Under the pieces are notes generated by a model. It was not told the origin of the DNA. It saw nothing but the letters and a program-made list of their open reading frames with translations, and made no database searches. This document shows, in pieces, positions 13,984 through 18,222 of a stretch of 18,222 nucleotides of DNA. The stretch is from the NCBI GenBank assembly GCA_964370015.1, contig CAYJHD010000038.1, positions 1 to 18,222 of the forward strand, in the 5' to 3' direction. Each line of letters opens with the position of its first letter. The stretch's first letter is position 1. This DNA is from CAYJAD01 sp964370015. Lineage in GTDB: Bacteria > Desulfobacterota > Desulfovibrionia > Desulfovibrionales > Desulfovibrionaceae. The position numbers and the translations under genes were made by a program.

Positions 13984-15429
13984 ATGGTTTTAGACATTGC
14001 AATTTGGATTGGCTATATTGGGCTTTTTGTTTGGCTGGCGCGTAAAGGCAGCGGCTATGATGTGACCACCACAGGAGCTGTGGGCTTTGTGGTGCAAGCC
14101 TTTGCCTATGTGGCCACCTATGTATCCGCCGTGGCCCTCATTGGTTTTGCCGGCCTTGCCTATTTATATGGTGTACAAATCTCCTTGGTGGGTGTGGGCG
14201 TGGCCTTACTGGGCACCTATTTTGCCTACATGGTCTTTGCTTGGGACACCAAAGAGTTACAAGTGAAGCTCCAAGCCAGAACCCCTGCGCACCTCTTAAG
14301 TTTGAGCCATAACTGTCCAAAATTGCGTGTATTCCTTGGCATTATCTTTGCTATATTCCTCTCTGTGTATGCTTCTGCCGTGCTCAAAGGTGCCGCTGTC
14401 ATGCTGGCCACCATTGTGCCCTTCAGTGTGGAAAGTCTCATTTGGGGCCTCGCCATCTTCGTGGGTGGCCTTGTATGGTGGGGCGGCTTGCGCGGCGTGC
14501 TCTACACCGAAGCCATGCAAGGCGGTGTCATGCTCATAGGTATTTTATTGCTCATGTATGCTGTACTCCAAAAAGTGGGCGGACCCATTGACGGCCTTGA
14601 AGCTTTATCACAGCTTCCCCCCACCGACCGCGCCAACAATGGCTTCACCTCTTTGTCCTCCGGCAGTCAGGGCATGTTCATCTTCTCCTTGGTATTGGTC
14701 ATGTCCGTGGCCACATGGGCACAGCCACAAATGATTCAACGTCACTTTGCCTTACAAAGCAAAAAAGATGTGCATAAAACCGCCATCATCGCCACCATCA
14801 TCATCTTCACCTTGGTGGCCGGCATGTTCTTCATTGCCGCTTTATCCCGCGTATTCTTGCCCGAAGCCGCACACCCAGACCAAGTGGTGACCATGCTCAC
14901 ACAAAGCTTACTGCCGCATGTGGGTCAACAAATCTTCACCTTGGCCGTCATTTCTGCTTCTTTGTCCACCACCACGGCCCTTTATCACATTGCCGCTTCT
15001 TCCTTCACCGAAGATCTCACGGGCAAAAAATCCACCCGCCCTGCATGGCTTGTGGGCATTACGCTTTGTGTTTTGGTAAGTGCCTTTGCCGCCACCTTGG
15101 ACGGACAAATCATCGCATTGCTGTGCACCACCGCTTGGAGCGTCATTGCTGCCACAGCCATGGTGGCCTATGTGGCGGCGGTGAAATTCAAAATTAGCCA
15201 TGCCAAATCCGCATGGTGGGGCAGTGTCGCCGGCTTTGTGGGCTGTGTGGGTTGGTATCTTGTGGCCTATCCTTCCACATCTCTTTTCAAAGCCCATGCG
15301 GCCATGCTTCCCAGCACCTTGGCCCACATGCCTCCTTTTGTCATTGGCCTTGTGTGTTCATTCCTTGTGTATGCCGCGGCGTATAAGGCGCATTGCATTA
15401 AACAGCGCAATGCCTTGCGAGCCAGCTAA
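13984..15429 (+). CDS. Sodium/solute symporter (SSS family, PanF-like)
   Basis: A polytopic inner-membrane Na+-coupled transporter of about 481 residues, with some 12-13 hydrophobic segments. The family signature appears as WWGGLRGVLYTEAMQGG (about residues 164-180), and ASLSTTTALYHIAASSFTEDL further on corresponds to the helix that carries the second sodium site. Length and topology resemble the pantothenate symporter PanF, but the substrate cannot be assigned and PanF identity is not claimed. AGAGGA ends 7 nt before the ATG at 13984, so I choose that over the ATG at 13978, which lies too close to the ribosome binding site. The gene is preceded by a terminator-bearing leader, suggesting control by attenuation. 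Its stop codon overlaps repeat B1. Confidence 0.88.
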   Translation: MVLDIAIWIGYIGLFVWLARKGSGYDVTTTGAVGFVVQAFAYVATYVSAVALIGFAGLAYLYGVQISLVGVGVALLGTYFAYMVFAWDTKELQVKLQARTPAHLLSLSHNCPKLRVFLGIIFAIFLSVYASAVLKGAAVMLATIVPFSVESLIWGLAIFVGGLVWWGGLRGVLYTEAMQGGVMLIGILLLMYAVLQKVGGPIDGLEALSQLPPTDRANNGFTSLSSGSQGMFIFSLVLVMSVATWAQPQMIQRHFALQSKKDVHKTAIIATIIIFTLVAGMFFIAALSRVFLPEAAHPDQVVTMLTQSLLPHVGQQIFTLAVISASLSTTTALYHIAASSFTEDLTGKKSTRPAWLVGITLCVLVSAFAATLDGQIIALLCTTAWSVIAATAMVAYVAAVKFKISHAKSAWWGSVAGFVGCVGWYLVAYPSTSLFKAHAAMLPSTLAHMPPFVIGLVCSFLVYAAAYKAHCIKQRNALRAS

Positions 15430-15556
15430 AGGCCGTTGAAAAAGGACTGTCTGCTTCGTTAAGCTTGCTTTTTGCTCCAGTCGAGTATTATTTATACACT
15501 CCATCCGCAAAAAGCTTCGCTTGCCTCGCATTCAGCCCTTTTTGAACAGCCTTTTT
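15427..15556 (+). repeat. Long palindromic repeat, copy B1
   Basis: 15428-15449 and 15533-15554 form a 22-position inverted repeat with three mismatches (AAAGGC, GTT, AAAAAGG and CTG blocks). Inside is a second perfect stem GCTTTTTGC (15467-15475)/GCAAAAAGC (15507-15515). The ends and the internal TGTCTG...AGCTTGCT (15448-15469) also occur in copy B2 at 18040-18095. It begins on the TAA of the symporter and its folded form, ending in TTTTT, may act as that gene's terminator. Confidence 0.75.
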
Positions 15557-15833
15557 AAACAAGTGTAAAAAAGAAAAACTTGCTACAGGATATAACCGAC
15601 GACGTTGGGCCGTATAAGACATACAAGTAAGCGTCATTCGTACAAACAACAGCCCTTGTGTTCACGCACAAGGGCTAAAACTTCACAACTCCCCCATGGC
15701 ATGATGCAGGGTTAAGCCCCCTCACTCCGCTCCACATGCTGTAATAACGCCAAAATTTGCCCATTGTTCATTTTATCTATTTACATTGTGCAACCTTTGG
15801 GCTACAGGCTGAGAACATTACGAAGGATGAACT
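15430..15833. other. Intergenic region between the symporter and rsfS
   Basis: About 400 bases: repeat copy B1 on the left, then a perfect 10-bp hairpin AGCCCTTGTG/CACAAGGGCT with a 6-nt loop (15651-15676) that lacks a T-run on either strand, and a candidate rsfS promoter (15780-15808). No gene is seen. Confidence 0.6.
15780..15808 (+). promoter_or_regulatory. Candidate promoter of the rsfS-gpmI operon
   Basis: TTTACA (15780-15785), a 17-nt spacer and TACAGG (15803-15808). The -10 match is poor. Transcription would start near 15815, shortly before AAGGAT (15823-15828). Confidence 0.35.
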
Positions 15834-16217
15834 ATGAAAAAGAAATATTCGACATTACCCACCGCTGAAAAAGTGCAAGCAATCACCGCATTTTTAGAAG
15901 AACACAAGGGACAAGACATTGTAACCCTTAACCTTACGCACCAAAACAGCTTTGCTGAAGCCATGATAGTGGTCACCGGCACCTCCATGCGCCATGCGCA
16001 AAGCTTGGCAGAAGGCGTGGTGGTCTTTTGCAAAAAAGAAAATTTTGAATGGCTTCGCACCGAAGGTAAACAAACGGGTCAGTGGATTCTCATTGACTGC
16101 AATGATATCATCGTGAACGTTTTCCAAAGCTCCGTGCGCGACCTTTATAAAATGGAAAAGCTTTGGGAAGAAATCCCCAAGCACATTGAACGTACTACCA
16201 CCGAAGAAGAAGAATAG
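15834..16217 (+). CDS. rsfS: Ribosome silencing factor RsfS
   Basis: A 127-residue Iojap/RsfS-family protein. RsfS binds ribosomal protein L14 on the large subunit and blocks joining with the 30S subunit when nutrients are short. The family pattern is clear: IVTLNLTHQNSFAEAMIVVTGTSMRHAQSLAE in the first half, then GQWILIDCNDIIVNVFQSSVRDLYKMEKLW. The tail is acidic (TTTEEEE). AAGGAT lies 5 nt before the ATG. It is followed after 15 nt by gpmI, so the two are probably co-transcribed. Confidence 0.95.
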   Translation: MKKKYSTLPTAEKVQAITAFLEEHKGQDIVTLNLTHQNSFAEAMIVVTGTSMRHAQSLAEGVVVFCKKENFEWLRTEGKQTGQWILIDCNDIIVNVFQSSVRDLYKMEKLWEEIPKHIERTTTEEEE

Positions 16218-16232
16218 GACGTATACATCACC

Positions 16233-17816
16233 ATGGATTGTACCACACTTACCCCCACTTTATTGCTTATCCTTGATGGCTGGGGTATTGCGCCCGCCGG
16301 CCCCCACAATGCCGCCTCGGTGGCCAAGACCATTAATATGGATACCCTCAAAGCCTTTGCACCCAATGCCAGCCTTGAAGCTTCCGGTCGCGCTGTGGGC
16401 TTACCACAAGGATACATTGGCAATTCCGAAGTGGGCCACCTCAATATAGGTGCGGGATCTGTGGTGTATCAAGACATGACGCGCATTGATTTGGCCATGG
16501 AGCAGGGTGAGCTTGGCAGCAATGCCGCCTTCACAGATCTTATCCAAAAAACCCTTGCCGGCAGTAAACGTTTACATCTGGCAGGGCTTTTATCCGATGG
16601 CGGTGTGCACAGTCATTACAAGCATATGCAAACCTTGGTCAGCGCCGCTGTGGACGCCGGCCTTGAGGTTTTCATTCACTGCTTCATGGATGGTCGCGAC
16701 ACCAAGCCCCAAGGTGGCCTTGAGTATGTGCGTATTTTAGAAAAATTCCTCGCTCCTTATGATGGCAAAGCGCGCATTGCTTCTCTGTGCGGACGTTTTT
16801 TTGTCATGGATAGAGACACCCGCTGGGAACGCGTGGAGCAAGCTTGGAACATGCTGGTGCACGGTAAAGGCGCCAAGGAAAAAAATCCTGAGCACGAAGC
16901 CCCCACAGCCAGTGCCACCTATACCATGCTTGCCTCCTATGCAGCCGAAGTGTACGACGAATTTATTGAGCCCACCCTGCTCGTTGATGAAGGGACGTGG
17001 CAAAGTGGCGATGGGCTCTTTTTATGGAATTTCCGCGCCGACCGCATGCGTGAGCTGGTGCAAGCCCTCACCTTGCCAGCCTTTGACGGCTTTGAGCGCG
17101 GCGTGGCCCCTGCCTTTGCCGGCATAGCCACCATGACCAGCTATGACGCCACCTTCACCCTGCCTGTGGCTTTCCCCAAGGAAAATCTCACCATGGGTCT
17201 TGGCGAAGTGGTCTCTTCGTGGGGCTGTTCGCAATTGCGCATTGCGGAAACAGAAAAGTATGCCCACGTAACATATTTCTTCAATGGCGGACGCGAAACG
17301 CCTTTCCCAAATGAAGACAGAATATTGGTGCCCTCTCCACGTGATGTGGACACCTATGACCTAGCTCCGGCCATGAGCTGTCAAGAAGTGACCGAACGCT
17401 GCATTGAAGCCATGAAAAGCGGTAAATATACGCTCATCGTGTGCAATTTAGCCAATGGAGACATGGTGGGTCACACGGGAAAAATGGACGCCGCCGTGAA
17501 AGCTTGCGAAGCTGTGGACGCTTGCCTTGGACAATTTATGCAAGCCATTTGTGAAATCCAAGGGCGCATGCTCATCATTGCCGACCATGGCAATTGCGAA
17601 TGCATGCAAGATGAACAAGGTCAGCCACAAACTTCGCATACCACCAACCCTGTCCCTTGTATTCTCTTTGAGGGAACAGAAGAAAAAAGCCCGGGCACTC
17701 TACAACACGGCAAGCTGGCCGATGTTGCTCCCACGCTTATTAAACTTTGGAACAAGGACATCCCCGCCAGCATGAGCGGAAGTGCCCTTATGGAGCCTTG
17801 TCATGAAAAACGCTAA
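16233..17816 (+). CDS. gpmI: 2,3-bisphosphoglycerate-independent phosphoglycerate mutase
   Basis: A cytoplasmic Mn-dependent enzyme that interconverts 3- and 2-phosphoglycerate in glycolysis and gluconeogenesis. At 527 residues it is slightly longer than the usual 510-515. All metal and catalytic residues can be matched: Asp15 (LILDGWG), the phosphoserine Ser65 (GNSEVGH), His126 (SDGGVHSH), Asp153-Arg155 (DGRD), GRFFVMDRDTRWERV, Arg268/Arg271 (FRADRMR), Lys342, Asp410 and His414 (NGDMVGHTG), Asp451-His452 (ADHGNCE) and His469 (SHTTNPVP). The Shine-Dalgarno is weak (AGGAC, about 12 nt upstream), so translation may depend on rsfS read-through. The 3' end overlaps the small zinc-ribbon gene by 14 nt. 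Confidence 0.97.
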   Translation: MDCTTLTPTLLLILDGWGIAPAGPHNAASVAKTINMDTLKAFAPNASLEASGRAVGLPQGYIGNSEVGHLNIGAGSVVYQDMTRIDLAMEQGELGSNAAFTDLIQKTLAGSKRLHLAGLLSDGGVHSHYKHMQTLVSAAVDAGLEVFIHCFMDGRDTKPQGGLEYVRILEKFLAPYDGKARIASLCGRFFVMDRDTRWERVEQAWNMLVHGKGAKEKNPEHEAPTASATYTMLASYAAEVYDEFIEPTLLVDEGTWQSGDGLFLWNFRADRMRELVQALTLPAFDGFERGVAPAFAGIATMTSYDATFTLPVAFPKENLTMGLGEVVSSWGCSQLRIAETEKYAHVTYFFNGGRETPFPNEDRILVPSPRDVDTYDLAPAMSCQEVTERCIEAMKSGKYTLIVCNLANGDMVGHTGKMDAAVKACEAVDACLGQFMQAICEIQGRMLIIADHGNCECMQDEQGQPQTSHTTNPVPCILFEGTEEKSPGTLQHGKLADVAPTLIKLWNKDIPASMSGSALMEPCHEKR

Positions 17817-18042
17817 ACCAGTACAGCCCGTATCCCCCGAGGGTATGGAGGTACTTTTCTTCTATCCTTGTCCAGAATGCGGACGCCATGCCTCCTTGGC
17901 CGCGCCCACACAGCCAGCCATGGTGCGTTGCGACAATTGTCGTGCTTCCTTTCCCATCATTCCCATCGATGAGAGGGGCTTGCATTATATTTACATAATG
18001 CTGGGCAATGGTAGAGCCGCTTTGGATCCTGATTTTGCCTAA
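17803..18042 (+). CDS. Small zinc-ribbon protein of unknown function
   Basis: A 79-residue protein with two CxxC pairs, Cys23/Cys26 (CPECG) and Cys43/Cys46 (CDNC), 16 residues apart, which should form a zinc ribbon. The tail HYIYIMLGNGRAALDPDFA is unlike any family I can name. I start at the ATG at 17803 because GGAG (17792-17795) lies 7 nt upstream; a GTG at 17782 is the alternative. The start lies inside the last codons of gpmI in another frame (14-nt overlap), which implies translational coupling and co-regulation with gpmI and rsfS. Its stop codon TAA overlaps repeat copy B2. It might act in translation or regulation, but nothing in the sequence shows it. Confidence 0.8.
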   Translation: MKNAKPVQPVSPEGMEVLFFYPCPECGRHASLAAPTQPAMVRCDNCRASFPIIPIDERGLHYIYIMLGNGRAALDPDFA

Positions 18043-18095
18043 AGGCTGTTGAAAAATAGCAAGCTGCGGCGTCAGACACAATTTGAACAGCCTTA
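18040..18095 (-). repeat. Palindromic repeat, copy B2
   Basis: AAGGCTGTT (18042-18050) pairs perfectly with AACAGCCTT (18086-18094), and AAA/TTT extends the stem across a mismatch. The interior, read on the minus strand, has TGTCTG (18078-18073) and AGCTTGCT (18065-18058), matching copy B1 in order and spacing. It starts on the TAA of the zinc-ribbon gene and is a shorter relative of B1. Confidence 0.7.
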
Positions 18096-18109
18096 CTAAA
18101 ATTGCATGC

Positions 18110-18143
18110 ATCCCCTCATGGAAACATGGGGGGATTTTTTTTT
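18110..18143 (+). terminator. Intrinsic terminator of the rsfS-gpmI operon
   Basis: An 11-bp stem with one G-U pair, ATCCCCTCATG (18110-18120)/CATGGGGGGAT (18125-18135), closes a GAAA loop and runs into nine Ts (18135-18143). Confidence 0.95.
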
Positions 18144-18156
18144 GACGCGACGAACC

Positions 18157-18185
18157 TTGACAAATGAGAGCCTGCGGCCCATAAA
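18157..18185 (+). promoter_or_regulatory. Candidate promoter at the right edge
   Basis: A perfect TTGACA (18157-18162), a 17-nt spacer and CATAAA (18180-18185). It would start transcription around 18192, almost on the ATG at 18191. Confidence 0.55.
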
Positions 18186-18190
18186 AAACC

Positions 18191-18222
18191 ATGCAACAAT
18201 GGTATGTGTATCTTATGCTTTG
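18191..18222 (+). CDS. Start of a possible GIY-YIG family protein, cut by window edge
   Basis: Only ten codons are visible (MQQWYVYLML). The WYVYL opening is typical of small GIY-YIG/UPF0213 proteins, in which it forms the first beta strand, but ten residues cannot prove this. No Shine-Dalgarno is seen, and the candidate promoter would start transcription at about the ATG, so the message could be leaderless or the true start could lie elsewhere. Confidence 0.35.
   Translation, partial: MQQWYVYLML

Noticed and set aside
13984..15429. Naming the symporter PanF or PutP
   Set aside because: SSS family signature is clear, but substrate-specific residues cannot be assigned by eye and no pathway genes are adjacent.
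15651..15676. Perfect 10-bp hairpin as a terminator
   Set aside because: No T-run follows on either strand; kept only as a note in the intergenic entry.
15801..15828. GCTACAGGCTG shared with 13858-13868 (reverse), and AGGCTGA-type strings at 8383 and 9025
   Set aside because: Matches of about 11 bases are expected by chance in 18 kb, and flanks do not align. CTGAGA here lacks the rest of a TPP riboswitch.
17788..18192. 134-codon minus-strand frame over the zinc-ribbon gene and terminator
   Set aside because: It crosses a strong terminator and repeat B2 and has no family features; the plus-strand CxxC protein with a ribosome binding site explains the region.

Overview
The window looks like chromosome from a bacterium of the Desulfovibrionaceae (Desulfobacterota). 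This rests on a gene order in which a DUF177 protein, L32, plsX, fabH, fabG, acpP and fabF follow one another; a rubrerythrin that closely resembles, from memory, the Desulfovibrio vulgaris protein; and an intergenic hairpin repeat built on AAAAGGTTTCCCCC of a kind I associate with that family. The assignment is inference. No plasmid, phage, IS or CRISPR feature was found.

Layout. (1) 1-5084, minus strand: a fatty-acid/phospholipid operon, yceD-rpmF-plsX-fabH-fabG-acpP-fabF, read from a promoter just upstream of yceD. fabF runs off the left edge. (2) 5467-7374, plus: rubrerythrin with a strong terminator, a dispersed hairpin repeat (copy A1), then a TauE/SafE-type anion exporter. (3) 7389-8443, plus: tRNA-Leu(UAG) with its own promoter and terminator, then an unrecognised AT-rich two-pass membrane protein. 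(4) 8480-8965, minus: a NimA-like flavin/pyridoxamine-phosphate-oxidase-fold protein. (5) 9372-10682, plus: a TviB/WbpA-type UDP-N-acetylhexosamine dehydrogenase, followed by repeat copy A2 and a bidirectional terminator. (6) 11000-13490, minus: cstA-type carbon-starvation/pyruvate transporter and a PEP-CTERM exported protein. (7) 13755-15429, plus: a sodium/solute symporter whose leader carries a large hairpin and a textbook intrinsic terminator. (8) 15427-15556: palindromic repeat copy B1. (9) 15834-18042, plus: rsfS-gpmI-small zinc-ribbon protein operon, closed by repeat copy B2 and a terminator. (10) From 18191: the first codons of what may be a GIY-YIG family protein.

How the genes fit together. 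Region 1 is core lipid synthesis joined to ribosome assembly (L32, DUF177). The rsfS-gpmI operon pairs ribosome silencing with glycolysis. CstA and the symporter suggest uptake of small organic acids or similar solutes. Rubrerythrin and the NimA-like protein fit an anaerobe coping with oxidants. The PEP-CTERM protein and the UDP-sugar dehydrogenase both point to surface polysaccharide, but they are not in one operon and the link is inference.

The most interesting unexplained signals are in the non-coding DNA: the terminator-bearing leader of the symporter with its 11-bp inverted repeat and TTTTTTAGC iterations, the cstA leader that can fold in mutually exclusive ways over its ribosome binding site, and two families of dispersed intergenic repeats, one of which begins exactly on the stop codons of two unrelated genes.
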